This document shows, piece by piece, positions 40,187 through 48,877 of a DNA stretch of 64,000 nt. Each line of letters opens with the position of its first letter. Positions within the stretch are counted from its first letter, which is position 1. Location of the stretch: the NCBI GenBank assembly GCA_025456085.1, contig JALOLF010000004.1, positions 1-64,000 on the forward strand, given 5' to 3'. Source of the DNA: Acidimicrobiales bacterium (GTDB lineage Bacteria > Actinomycetota > Acidimicrobiia > Acidimicrobiales > Acidimicrobilacustridaceae). Below the pieces are notes generated by a model, which saw nothing but the letters and a program-made list of their open reading frames with translations, had not been told where the DNA came from and searched no databases. The position numbers and the translations under genes were made by a program.

Positions 40187-40978
40187 ATGACCACCTGGAC
40201 GCTCGAACGCCACGACCGCATCGCCGTCGCCACCTTCACCCGCCCGCCGCGCAACCTCATGAGCATGGCCGCCATGGGCGAGCTCGAGCGGCTGCTGGAC
40301 GAGGTCGCCCGGGACGACTCGATCCACGTGCTGGTGCTCACCGGTGGGGTGCCCGGCTACTTCGTGGCCCACGCCGACCTGGACGACCTGGCCGCGCTGG
40401 GGCGGGGCGAGCCGGTGGAGGGCGACCCCGGCAGTTGGGCTCGGGCCATGGCGCTGCTCGAGTCGATGCCCCAGCCCGTGGTCGCCGCCGTCAACGGACA
40501 GGCCTGGGGTGGGGGCTGTGAGCTGTCGCTGGCGTGCACGCTGCGGGTCGCGGCGCAGTCCGCGCACCTCGGCCAACCGGAGGTCGTGGTGGGGATCATC
40601 CCCGGCGCCGGTGGCACGCAGCGCCTCCCCCGCCTGATCGGCGCGGGACGGGCCGCCTCCCTGGTGCTGACCGGGCGCATCGTCGATGCGGCGGAAGCCG
40701 AGCGCCTCGGCCTCGTGGAAGCGGTCCTGCCCGACGAGGACTTCCTCCCGGCCGTGCTGGCCTGGGTGGAGCCGATGGCCCGTCACCCCCGACACGCCGT
40801 CGTGGCCGCCAAGCGTGCCCTCGTCGAGGGGCTGCGCCTCCCGCTCGAGGACGGGCTCCGCCTCGAGTCGCAGCTGTTCATCGAGTGCCAGGTCCGACCC
40901 GAGACGGTGGCGATCCAGGAGCAGGCCGCCGACCTCGAGCGTGCGACCCCGCCGGACGAGCGGGTCGAGCTGTCCTGA
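40187..40978 (+). CDS. Enoyl-CoA hydratase/isomerase family protein
   Basis: A 263-residue crotonase-family protein with IAVATFTRPPRNLMSM, GGVPGYFVAHADLDDL, AAVNGQAWGGGCELSLACTLRVA (oxyanion hole) and a catalytic-type glutamate in GQPEVVVGIIPGAGGTQRLPRLIG, the standard hydratase layout. The C-terminus VRPETVAIQEQAADLERAT fits. ATG 40187 follows a G-rich stretch that can serve as a ribosome site. Its 3' end overlaps the convergent thioredoxin-CcdA gene by about 100 nt. Confidence 0.88.
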   Translation: MTTWTLERHDRIAVATFTRPPRNLMSMAAMGELERLLDEVARDDSIHVLVLTGGVPGYFVAHADLDDLAALGRGEPVEGDPGSWARAMALLESMPQPVVAAVNGQAWGGGCELSLACTLRVAAQSAHLGQPEVVVGIIPGAGGTQRLPRLIGAGRAASLVLTGRIVDAAEAERLGLVEAVLPDEDFLPAVLAWVEPMARHPRHAVVAAKRALVEGLRLPLEDGLRLESQLFIECQVRPETVAIQEQAADLERATPPDERVELS

Positions 40979-42464
40979 GGTCCCGGCGACGGCCGCCGGA
41001 CCAGGGGCCGATGCCTGCCAGGTGGGCGACCAGCGCGATCGCCCCCGCCAGCGCCACCGCCAGCAGGAACACGGCCACGGCGCCACCGACCGTGTCCAGC
41101 AGATCGGGGGCGAACACCAGCACACCCGCCATCGCCACCATGAGCGCGCCGCCCACCAGCTTCAACACCCGACCGTGGCGCTCCTGGAGCTTCGCGGCGC
41201 GCATGGCGGTCACGGCGACACCGAACACCAGCAGCTCGTCGAGCAGGAACACGAGCATGTAGACGGCGAAGAGTCCCGCCGCCTGCGCGCCATCGACGCC
41301 CTGCTCGACGAGCAGGTTCGTCCACAGCACGGGGAACCCGGCGGTGCACGGCGTCTCGAGCAGCGACACGCCCACGGCCAGCACGGACGTGGCCACCAGC
41401 GCCGCCGGCAGCGTCGGCTCCCGGTCGAGCAGGCGGATGCGGCGGTAGATGCCGGGCCTGCTCGAGTCGGGGATGGTCAGCGACAGCCCCTGGCGGTACC
41501 AGAGGTAGTCCTTCAGGTTCACCACACCGGCGGCCAGGGCGACCAGGGCCAGCACCACCCGGACCCACCCCAGGTAGGCGACGTAGGACAGCACGCTGTA
41601 GAGCCCGACGATGTAGAAGCCGTACAGGGCGGTGGTGATGAGGAGGAAGACGCCGCCGACGGCGACGACGCGCCGCCGGGATCCCTGGTGGATGACGATG
41701 GCCAACAACATCGTGAGCACCCACAGTGAGCAGGGGTTCACGCCGTCCACGAAGCCGATCACGACGGTGGCCACCAGCAGGGACGTGGACGCCACGTCGA
41801 CCTCGCCGACGAAGGGGACCTCCACCGACGACGACACCTCCGCACCGTCGCCGTCCGTCGCGGCCTCGCCTCCCCCGAGCCGCGACACCACCTCGGCCCG
41901 GATGTCCTCCCCCGTCCGATCGCTGAACCCGATCCACACGCGGTCGCCGACGATGGTCACCGGGACACCGCTCGCGTCGAAGCCCAGCTCGTCGGCCCGG
42001 TCCTGCAACAGGTCACGGTTCGCGTCGTCGTACCAGACCTCGTACTGGCGGACCTCGAGATCGGGCTGCTCGGCGGCAAGGCCCTCCAGGAAGCGCTTCT
42101 CGGCCGCGCAGTGGGGACACCCGTCGCCCCAGAAGAGCTCCAGCACCACGGGTTCGGCGGCGGCCGTGCCGGCCACGGTCGTCGTGGCAGCGGTGGGGTC
42201 GAGCGTCTGACCCGCGGCGGGCGGCACCCTCCGCGTCGGCGCAGCGGCCACGAACGCCAGGGCCAGCGCGACCACGACGGCCAGGCCCACCGAGCGCGAC
42301 ACGAACCGGGACGCGGTCCGCCCGCGGGTCCGGGTCCGGGGCACAAGCCACCGGCGCGGAACCGGCGGGTGGACCGGTCCGGGCGACGGGGCGGCGAACC
42401 CGGATGACCTCCGGGCACGAGCCGAGAGCGTGGGGTGGAGTCCCACCCCTGCACCGTGCGCCAT
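40878..42464 (-). CDS. Thioredoxin-like domain fused to CcdA/DsbD-type membrane domain
   Basis: This protein of up to 528 residues has a basic N-terminal region, one signal-anchor span (SVGLAVVVALALAFVAAAP), and a thioredoxin-like domain with catalytic WGDGCPHC (about 111-118) and the cis-proline region SGVPVTIVG. A membrane domain of six to seven spans follows with FVDGVNPCSLWVL and LLETPCTAGFPVLW, the paired Pro-Cys motifs of CcdA/DsbD electron-transfer proteins. It would move reducing power across the membrane to the attached outward-facing thioredoxin domain. The start is uncertain (ATG 42464 or a later GTG). The Arg/Pro-rich last 40 residues overlap the convergent hydratase gene. Confidence 0.85.
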   Translation of the reverse strand: MAHGAGVGLHPTLSARARRSSGFAAPSPGPVHPPVPRRWLVPRTRTRGRTASRFVSRSVGLAVVVALALAFVAAAPTRRVPPAAGQTLDPTAATTTVAGTAAAEPVVLELFWGDGCPHCAAEKRFLEGLAAEQPDLEVRQYEVWYDDANRDLLQDRADELGFDASGVPVTIVGDRVWIGFSDRTGEDIRAEVVSRLGGGEAATDGDGAEVSSSVEVPFVGEVDVASTSLLVATVVIGFVDGVNPCSLWVLTMLLAIVIHQGSRRRVVAVGGVFLLITTALYGFYIVGLYSVLSYVAYLGWVRVVLALVALAAGVVNLKDYLWYRQGLSLTIPDSSRPGIYRRIRLLDREPTLPAALVATSVLAVGVSLLETPCTAGFPVLWTNLLVEQGVDGAQAAGLFAVYMLVFLLDELLVFGVAVTAMRAAKLQERHGRVLKLVGGALMVAMAGVLVFAPDLLDTVGGAVAVFLLAVALAGAIALVAHLAGIGPWSGGRRRDLRTARPARPAGSHARGRRPAPGSPPSRVGPGTR

Positions 42465-42681
42465 CCGCCGGGGTGCGGGCCAGGGACGGAAGGCCCGAGC
42501 GGCGCGGACGCCGGCCCCGTCCGGGACGGCAGGAGCCGACCCACCGGGGCCCGGCGGGGCGGGGGCCGGGCGGAGGCGTCGGGAACCGATCGGCGCTGCC
42601 CGGCGTTCACCTCTGCAAGCAGCTCGATCGACGTCGCGAACGCGACCGCCGAGCCGGACCCCGGTGGAGGATCACGCACCG

Positions 42682-43359
42682 ATGTACACCGAACCCGCCC
42701 GCCCCCGTCGTCTCCGGTCGGTGGTGGCCGGCCTCGTGGTGGGGCTGGCGGCTGCCGCAGCCCTCGTCGTGGCCGTCGCACTGGTGGCGGTGTCGCTGTT
42801 CGACCCCTTCGCCACGACCGAGACCGAGCGGGCCAACCCGGTCGTGCTCACCGAGCTCCAGGATCTCCAGCGCTTCACCGCCGCCTCCGGCCGCTTCTCC
42901 ACCATCGTCGACGTCGAGACCGACGCCAAGTACCTCCCCGACGTGGTGAAGGGCGAGCGCACGGTGTTCATCGCCGAAGGCGACGTCGAGGCCTACGTGG
43001 ACTTCGCCGCGCTCACCGAGGACGGCATCGTCGTGTCCGAGGACGGGACCAGCGTGACCGTGCGCGTGCCCGAGCCGCAGCTGACCGAGCCCAGGCTCGA
43101 TCCCGACGCCACCTACGTCGCCGCCCGTGACCGGGGGCTGCTCGACCGCCTCGAGGACGCCGTCACCGACGGGGAGCCCACCGACGACCAGGCGCTGCAC
43201 CAGCGGGCCGACGAGAAGCTGACCGAAGCCGCCGACCAGAGCGAGCTGCGCGACCAGGCCCGCGAGAACACCGAGACCTTCCTGGTGTCGATGCTGGGCG
43301 CGATGGGCTACGAGCAGGTGACGGTGGAGTTCGTCGCCCCTTCCGGCTCCACCGCCTGA
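42682..43359 (+). CDS. DUF4230 domain protein, membrane-anchored
   Basis: The 225-residue protein has one N-terminal anchor (SVVAGLVVGLAAAAALVVAVALVAVSLF) and an extracytoplasmic domain with the DUF4230 pattern: VVLTELQDLQRFTAASGRFSTIVDVE, FIAEGDVEAYVDFAALTEDGIVV and VTVRVPEPQLTEPRLD. The C-terminus is helical (ENTETFLVSMLGAMGYEQVTVEF). The function of the family is unknown. ATG 42682 follows GGAGG by about 13 nt. It is divergent from the thioredoxin-CcdA gene, with 217 nt between. Confidence 0.85.
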   Translation: MYTEPARPRRLRSVVAGLVVGLAAAAALVVAVALVAVSLFDPFATTETERANPVVLTELQDLQRFTAASGRFSTIVDVETDAKYLPDVVKGERTVFIAEGDVEAYVDFAALTEDGIVVSEDGTSVTVRVPEPQLTEPRLDPDATYVAARDRGLLDRLEDAVTDGEPTDDQALHQRADEKLTEAADQSELRDQARENTETFLVSMLGAMGYEQVTVEFVAPSGSTA

Positions 43360-43525
43360 GCGTCCGGGACGTCCCCCGGCCGGCACGATCCGCACCGCCG
43401 ACACCGCGCCGGCGAGGAGACATCGCACCCAGGAGGGACCTTCGGCCCTAGGTGCCGGCGGCGAGGCGAGGTTGGCTGGGGTCGCGACCTTCACGTCCGG
43501 TGCCTGCGACCCCCAGGAGGCGGCG

Positions 43526-43990
43526 ATGCCCAGCCGTGCCGTCATCGACGACTTCCTCGCCCAGCGACGCCTCGCCTTCGTCGGCGCCTCGCACGACCCC
43601 AAGGAGTTCTCGGCCACCGTGTACCGGGAGCTGCGAGACCGGGGCTACGAGCTGTTCCCCGTCAACCCCCACGCCGAGCTGGTGGAGGGGGACCCGTGCC
43701 TGCCCGACGTGGCGTCGCTGCCCGACGGCATCGACGGCGCCATCGTCATGGTGCCCCCCGAGGCCAGCGCCGGCGTGGTGGAGGCGTGCATCGCGCGGGG
43801 CATTCCGCGGGTGTGGCTCCACAAGGGCGGCGGCCCCTCGTCTGCCACCGACGAGGCCGTGGCCCTGTGCCGCGAGCACGGCATCGAGGTGGTCGACGGG
43901 GCCTGCCCGATGATGTTCGCCGAGCCCGTGGCCTGGTTCCACCGGGTCCACCGCTTCGAGCGCACGCTCACCCACCAGATCACCACCTGA
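43526..43990 (+). CDS. CoA-binding protein (single Rossmann domain)
   Basis: The 154-residue protein is a stand-alone CoA-binding domain: RLAFVGASHDPKEFSATVYRELRDRGYELFPVNPHAELVEG, then GIDGAIVMVPPEASAGVVEACIARGIPRVWLHKGGG. This is the standard YccU-like layout, similar to the CoA-binding domain of succinyl-CoA synthetase. The C-terminus has VVDGACPMMFAEPVAWFHRVHRF. No catalytic partner is nearby. The GGAGG ribosome site 6 nt before ATG 43526 decides the start over an upstream GTG-type extension. Confidence 0.9.
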   Translation: MPSRAVIDDFLAQRRLAFVGASHDPKEFSATVYRELRDRGYELFPVNPHAELVEGDPCLPDVASLPDGIDGAIVMVPPEASAGVVEACIARGIPRVWLHKGGGPSSATDEAVALCREHGIEVVDGACPMMFAEPVAWFHRVHRFERTLTHQITT

Positions 43991-44050
43991 GCGGGCGCGC
44001 CCACCATCCGCCGTCCGTCCGCCGACGGAGGTGGCGCGGAGGTGGGACGC

Positions 44051-45736
44051 TCAGCCGGCGTGGCCGTGGCGCAGCAGGCGACCCGGGCGACCGGCGGGCG
44101 GCGTCACGTCGACACCGTCGCGACGGATGACGGCGCCGTTGACGATCACGGCGTCGATGCCGATGGCGTCGGCCACCAGGCGCTCGGCCCCGGCCGGGAG
44201 GTCCGCCACCCGACGCAGCGGGCCGGCACCGACCGTCGCCGGGTCGAACACGACGACGTCGGCGGGACGGCCCTCGGCCAGCAGGCCGCGGTCGGACAGG
44301 CCGAACACGTCGGCGGGGTCGCTGGTCAGCATGCGCACCGCCTCCTCCAACGAGAACGACCCCCGCTCGCGGACCCAGTGGCCCAGCAGATGGGTCGAGA
44401 AGCAGGCGTCGCAGAGCTGGCTGGCGTGCGCGCCCGCGTCGGACAGGCCCAGCACCGTCACGGGATCGGCCAGCAGCTCCTGGACCCGGTCCTCGTCGAT
44501 GTTGACGGTGGCCATGCGGAAGCGGGCCGCGAGATCGCTCTCGAGGGCCAGGTCGAGGGCCAGGTCGGTCGGGTCCACCCCCCGTTCGGCGGCCAGGTCG
44601 GCCACACCCCGCCCCTCCAGCGACGGGTCGGCCGGGGACCAGCCCACGACCGTGGTGTCCCAGCTGCCGGCCAGCACGCCGGCCCCCTTGCCGGCCATCT
44701 GCTCGCGGAAGGCGCCACGCCAGGCCGGGTCCGCGTAGATGGTGCGCTTGCCGGCGAGGTCGGCGGCGGCCAGATCGGTGAACAGTCGGGAGCTCTCGAA
44801 CGGGAACGGCTCGACGAAGGAGAACTCGAAGGTGAGCGGCCGGCACGACGCCTGGGGGCGCACCGGCAGCCCCTGGTCGGCGAGGGCGTGGGACTCCTGA
44901 CGGAACCACTCGTCGACGCCCGGACCGCCGATGCCGGCGAGCAGGGCCGTCCAGCTCACCGGACGGCCGGTCCGTCGGGCGATCTCCGCGAACTCGGCGA
45001 ACAACAACCCCGGGCCGAGCGTGGCCTGCACCACCCGGCCGCCTCCCTCGGCCGACGCCGCCGCCAGCTCGATGATCTCGGCGGTGGAGGCCGCCCGGCT
45101 GGGCACCGGCACGCCACGGAAGCCGACGTGGGTGGGCGACTTGGAGCTGGCGAAGCCCAGCGCACCCGCCGAGGCGGCCTCGACGACCAGGGCCCGCATG
45201 GCGGCGAGCTCCTCGTCGGTGGCCTCCCGCTCGACGGCCGCCTCCCCCATCACCTCCAGGCGCAGCGGCGTGTGGCCGAGCAGCACCGCCACGTTGATCA
45301 CCGGTCGCGCCGCCTCCACGGCGTCGAGGTACGCCGGGAAGCTCTCGAAGGGCCAGGTGGCGCCGAGCCCGGCGTGGAGGGCCTCGGCGCTCATGCCCTC
45401 CACCTTCTCGAGGGTCCGGATGATGAGCTCGTGGTGCGCGGGTCGCGTGGGTGCCACCCCGAACCCGCAGTTCCCCAGCACCACCGAGGTCACGCCGTGC
45501 CAGGGCGACACCGACAGCAGGGGGTCCCACAGCAGCTGGGCGTCGTAGTGGGTGTGGATGTCCACGAAGCCGGGGCTCACCACCCGGCCGGTGGCGTCGA
45601 TGGTGGTGGCCGCGTCCTGCGCGGCCTCGCCGATGGCCACGATCCGGCCGTCACGGATGGCGACGTCGGCCGTGAACCCGTCCCGCCCGGTGCCGTCGAT
45701 GACCCGTCCACCGACGATCTTCAGGTCGTAGGCCAC
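44051..45736 (-). CDS. D-aminoacylase/N-acyl-D-amino-acid deacylase family amidohydrolase
   Basis: A 561-residue amidohydrolase. The N-terminal beta-sandwich segment DLKIVGGRVIDGTGRDGFTADVAIRDGRI and GFVDIHTHYDAQLLWDP carry the metal-binding HxH. LGNCGFGVAPT is the diagnostic Cys-containing motif of the D-aminoacylase subgroup. GLSDAGAHASQLCDACFSTHLLGHWV provides the late Asp, and ADVVVFDPATV returns to the sandwich domain. It probably removes acyl groups from D-amino acids or a related substrate. The start GTG 45736 follows a G-rich ribosome site. It is the downstream neighbour of the UPF0182 gene. Confidence 0.9.
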   Translation of the reverse strand: MAYDLKIVGGRVIDGTGRDGFTADVAIRDGRIVAIGEAAQDAATTIDATGRVVSPGFVDIHTHYDAQLLWDPLLSVSPWHGVTSVVLGNCGFGVAPTRPAHHELIIRTLEKVEGMSAEALHAGLGATWPFESFPAYLDAVEAARPVINVAVLLGHTPLRLEVMGEAAVEREATDEELAAMRALVVEAASAGALGFASSKSPTHVGFRGVPVPSRAASTAEIIELAAASAEGGGRVVQATLGPGLLFAEFAEIARRTGRPVSWTALLAGIGGPGVDEWFRQESHALADQGLPVRPQASCRPLTFEFSFVEPFPFESSRLFTDLAAADLAGKRTIYADPAWRGAFREQMAGKGAGVLAGSWDTTVVGWSPADPSLEGRGVADLAAERGVDPTDLALDLALESDLAARFRMATVNIDEDRVQELLADPVTVLGLSDAGAHASQLCDACFSTHLLGHWVRERGSFSLEEAVRMLTSDPADVFGLSDRGLLAEGRPADVVVFDPATVGAGPLRRVADLPAGAERLVADAIGIDAVIVNGAVIRRDGVDVTPPAGRPGRLLRHGHAG

Positions 45737-45767
45737 AGAACCCCCCGGTTGCGAAGGCCGGGCGCGC

Positions 45768-48700
45768 TCAGGTCGACGCGCCGGGCACGGTCGTGGTGGT
45801 CGTCGTCGTGCTGGGCGCCGTGAGCTCCTCGGCCCGGGCCAGCAGCTCCTGGGCCCGACGCACGGACTCCTGATAGGCCCCGAGGTCGCCGTCCTCCTTC
45901 AGCCTCGCCTCCGCCTCGTCCAGCAGGCGGCCGGCTTCGGCGATCAGCGTGGCCACGTCCTCCTCGCCCGGCTCGCCCGTGTCGGGGGGCAGCGTCGTCG
46001 AGGAGGTCGACGTCGAGGTGGAGCTCGACGTGGAGGAGGTGTCGGTCGTGTCCTCACCGTCGGGCTCGGGGAGGGGCTCCGCTCCCTCGAGGGTCTCGAG
46101 GTCGATGTCGTCGAAGAGCTGGGCCAGCGCCTCCCGCAGCGTGTCGGCCATGACGACCTCGTCGCCCAGGACAACGATCACGTTCTTGAGCTCCGGCGCC
46201 GGCGTGGCTCCCGACGCCGTGACGTACAGGGCGCGGACGTACAGCACGTGTCGGCCCACCGGCACCAGGTAGAGCTCGCTGAACTGGACCTGCGAGCCCT
46301 GCTGGTTGAGCGCGGTGATCTGGCGCGAGATCTCCTCCTGCTGCTGGATGCGCGAGCCCACCAGCGACGGACCGTCCACCGGGAGGTCGGAGGGCATCTC
46401 GTAGACGCGCAGGCGCCCGTAGTCCTCCGGATCGGAGTCGGCCATCATGAACGCCGTCAGCTTGTTGCGGTTGTTGCTGGCCGACTGGGGCACGAAGGTG
46501 CGCGACAGCACGAACGAGGGCTCGTCCTCACCGGGCAAGGTCAGCAGCTGGTAGTACGGGTCGACGCGGTCCTCGCTGCGGGTCACGGGGACCTGGCCTG
46601 CGGCCTGTGGCGCGACCACCAACGACGAGGTGGTCACCGCCGCGGCGTCGACGGTCGAGGGCGGCTCCTGGGCCACCGACCAGAAGTTCGTGCCGTTGTA
46701 GAAGTTCTGCGCGTCCTGGATGTGGTACTGGCCCCACATCGCGGTCTGCACCCGGAAGAGGTCGCCCGGGTAGCGCAGGTGGTTGCGCAGGTCCTGGGAC
46801 ATGGTGTCGGCATCGGCGAACAACCCCGGGAAGGCCCGCTGGTAGGCCTCGACGACGGGGTCGGCGTCGGGCTGGTCCATCACGTAGAGCTCCACGGTGC
46901 CGTCGTAGGCGTCGACGACGGCCTTCACCGAGTTGCGGACGTAGTTGAACCGGCCACCGGCCAGGTCGCCGGAGGCGGCGAGGCCGGCGTTGTCGGCGCG
47001 TTGGGCGTTGGGGTAGTAGGCCGAGGTCGTGTAGCCGTCGAGCATGTACACCAGGCGTCCGTCGGCCGCGACCGGGTAGGGGTTCGAGTCCCATTCCAGG
47101 AACGGCGCCAGCGTGCGGACCCGTTCGCGGACGTCGCGGATGTAGAGGATGCGCGACTCGCTGTCGATGAAGCGCGAGATGAGCAGGTCGAAGTCGTTGA
47201 AGCGCAGCGCGAACGCCGACTGGCGCACGAAGGACCCGAGCGGCACGCCGCCGGTGCCGGTGTACTCGGTGGTGACGTCCTGCTCGCCCTCGCCGACGTA
47301 GTCGACCTCGGGCCGGCTGGTGCCCACGATCGAGTAGCCACCCAGGCCCTCGCCGAAGTAGATGCGCGGCTGCTCGATCTCGAGATCGATGGCGTCCTCG
47401 CGGATGCGGGTGGGGACGTCGAGCACGGCGAAGTCGGGCTGGCCGCTGGTGGTCACCGCCGTCCCGGCCGACAGCGCCATGCCGAAGCCGTGCGTGTAGG
47501 CCAGGTGCTGGCCTTCCCAGGAGCTCTGGGGGATGCCGTTGATGTCCAGCTCGCGGTTGGCCAGCACGGCCAGCGTCGGAGCGAAGTCCCCGTCGGGGGT
47601 TCGCATCATGTAGCGGTCGGCGTCGAGCCCGGAGAAGCGGTAGAAGGACCGCACGCCCTGGAAGCGCTGGTAGGTGCTGGTCACGACCTTCGGGTCGAGG
47701 AGGGGGACGTTGCGGACGTTCTCCGGGTTGTCGAGGATGGCCTGGGCGGCCTCCTGCTGATCGGCGCTGTACTCGAACGACTCGACCTGGACCTCGTCGA
47801 GGCCGAGCGCAGCTCGCGTGGCCTCGATGTTGTTGCCGATCGCCTCCTGCTCGCGCGTCGACTGGTTGGGCTGCACCACGAAGCGCTGGATGAACGCCGG
47901 ATAGGCCTCGCCGGCCACGATGGCCAGCAGGCTCCACAACCCCACGGCCACGACCGGCAGGACCCAGCCCCGGCGACGGATGTTGTACAGGAACAGTCCG
48001 CAGGAGATGAGCGAGATGCCGAGCAGCAGGTAGATCGCCGGGAGCTGGGCGTTCTGCTCGGTGTAGGTCATGCCGTCGACGATGCCCCGGGTGGACAGGG
48101 TGAGCTCGTAGCGCTGGAGCCAGTAGTCGGCTGCCTTGATGAGGGCGAGGCAGGCCAGCAGCACCGACAGGTGGGCCTTGACCTGCGGGGTGACGCGCTC
48201 GATCGCCGGCTGCAGGCGGATGCCACCGTTCAGGTAGTGGGCCACCGCCACGATGAGCAGGATGATCACGAAGGAGGCGAACATCCAGTCGACGACGGCT
48301 CCGTAGAACGGGAGCTGGAAGACGTAGAACCCGACGTCGGCGTCGTAGATGGGATCGACCGTGCCGAAGTCGACCCGGTTGGCGAACAGCAGCCACTCGT
48401 TCCACAGGCTGGACATGCTGACGCCGGTGAGCAGGCCGAAGGCCACCGCGACGACGACGCGCAGCACGCCGGCACGGCGTTCCTTGATGCGGTGGTACCG
48501 CGCCAGGAGCTCGTCGTCGGGCGTCAAGGGCCGGAAGGCGGGAGCGATCCGGTCCGCCACGAGCAGGTTCACCCACAGCACGACGGCGAAGAAGAGCGCG
48601 AAGACGCCGGCCAGGCCGATCTTGGTGACCAGCGTGGTGCGCCACACGTCGGAGCGTCCCACCGAGTCGAACCAGAGGTAGTCGGTCCAGAAGCCGGCGA

Positions 48701-48815
48701 TGCCGCGCAGGGACGTGAACAGCACGAACGCCACCACGGCCAGCACGATGATGAAGATGCGTCCGCGGCCACTGGATTCGCGGCGTCGTCGCGGCATGTC
48801 GGTGGGCGCGCGCAT
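45768..48815 (-). CDS. UPF0182 family large membrane protein
   Basis: The 1015-residue protein has seven N-terminal transmembrane helices (first at about 20-45: IFIIVLAVVAFVLFTSLRGIAGFWTDYLWF). A large extracytoplasmic region follows with family landmarks FEYSADQQEAAQAILDNPENVRNVPLLDP, YTHGFGMALSAGTAV and PDLFRVQTAMWGQYH-type sequence. The last 130 residues are acidic with a Ser/Thr run (about 935-960) and a helical tail. The function of UPF0182 is unknown; it is widespread in actinobacteria. ATG 48815 has TAGGCT 8 nt upstream, so the mRNA is probably leaderless. Confidence 0.93.
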   Translation of the reverse strand: MRAPTDMPRRRRESSGRGRIFIIVLAVVAFVLFTSLRGIAGFWTDYLWFDSVGRSDVWRTTLVTKIGLAGVFALFFAVVLWVNLLVADRIAPAFRPLTPDDELLARYHRIKERRAGVLRVVVAVAFGLLTGVSMSSLWNEWLLFANRVDFGTVDPIYDADVGFYVFQLPFYGAVVDWMFASFVIILLIVAVAHYLNGGIRLQPAIERVTPQVKAHLSVLLACLALIKAADYWLQRYELTLSTRGIVDGMTYTEQNAQLPAIYLLLGISLISCGLFLYNIRRRGWVLPVVAVGLWSLLAIVAGEAYPAFIQRFVVQPNQSTREQEAIGNNIEATRAALGLDEVQVESFEYSADQQEAAQAILDNPENVRNVPLLDPKVVTSTYQRFQGVRSFYRFSGLDADRYMMRTPDGDFAPTLAVLANRELDINGIPQSSWEGQHLAYTHGFGMALSAGTAVTTSGQPDFAVLDVPTRIREDAIDLEIEQPRIYFGEGLGGYSIVGTSRPEVDYVGEGEQDVTTEYTGTGGVPLGSFVRQSAFALRFNDFDLLISRFIDSESRILYIRDVRERVRTLAPFLEWDSNPYPVAADGRLVYMLDGYTTSAYYPNAQRADNAGLAASGDLAGGRFNYVRNSVKAVVDAYDGTVELYVMDQPDADPVVEAYQRAFPGLFADADTMSQDLRNHLRYPGDLFRVQTAMWGQYHIQDAQNFYNGTNFWSVAQEPPSTVDAAAVTTSSLVVAPQAAGQVPVTRSEDRVDPYYQLLTLPGEDEPSFVLSRTFVPQSASNNRNKLTAFMMADSDPEDYGRLRVYEMPSDLPVDGPSLVGSRIQQQEEISRQITALNQQGSQVQFSELYLVPVGRHVLYVRALYVTASGATPAPELKNVIVVLGDEVVMADTLREALAQLFDDIDLETLEGAEPLPEPDGEDTTDTSSTSSSTSTSTSSTTLPPDTGEPGEEDVATLIAEAGRLLDEAEARLKEDGDLGAYQESVRRAQELLARAEELTAPSTTTTTTTVPGAST

Positions 48816-48823
48816 GGGCGCTC

Positions 48824-48829
48824 AGCCTA
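48824..48829 (-). promoter_or_regulatory. Leaderless -10 box of the UPF0182 gene
   Basis: TAGGCT on the minus strand lies 8 nt before ATG 48815. No convincing -35 box is visible. Confidence 0.45.
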
Positions 48830-48877
48830 CGGGCATTCGCCGGGGGAAGGCGCGCGCCGGGGCGGCATCCGATGCAC

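Noticed and set aside
39827-41125. Long minus-strand frames opposite the 40187 enoyl-CoA hydratase
   Set aside because: The composition is Arg/Gly/His-rich with no domain, while the plus strand has a full crotonase protein.
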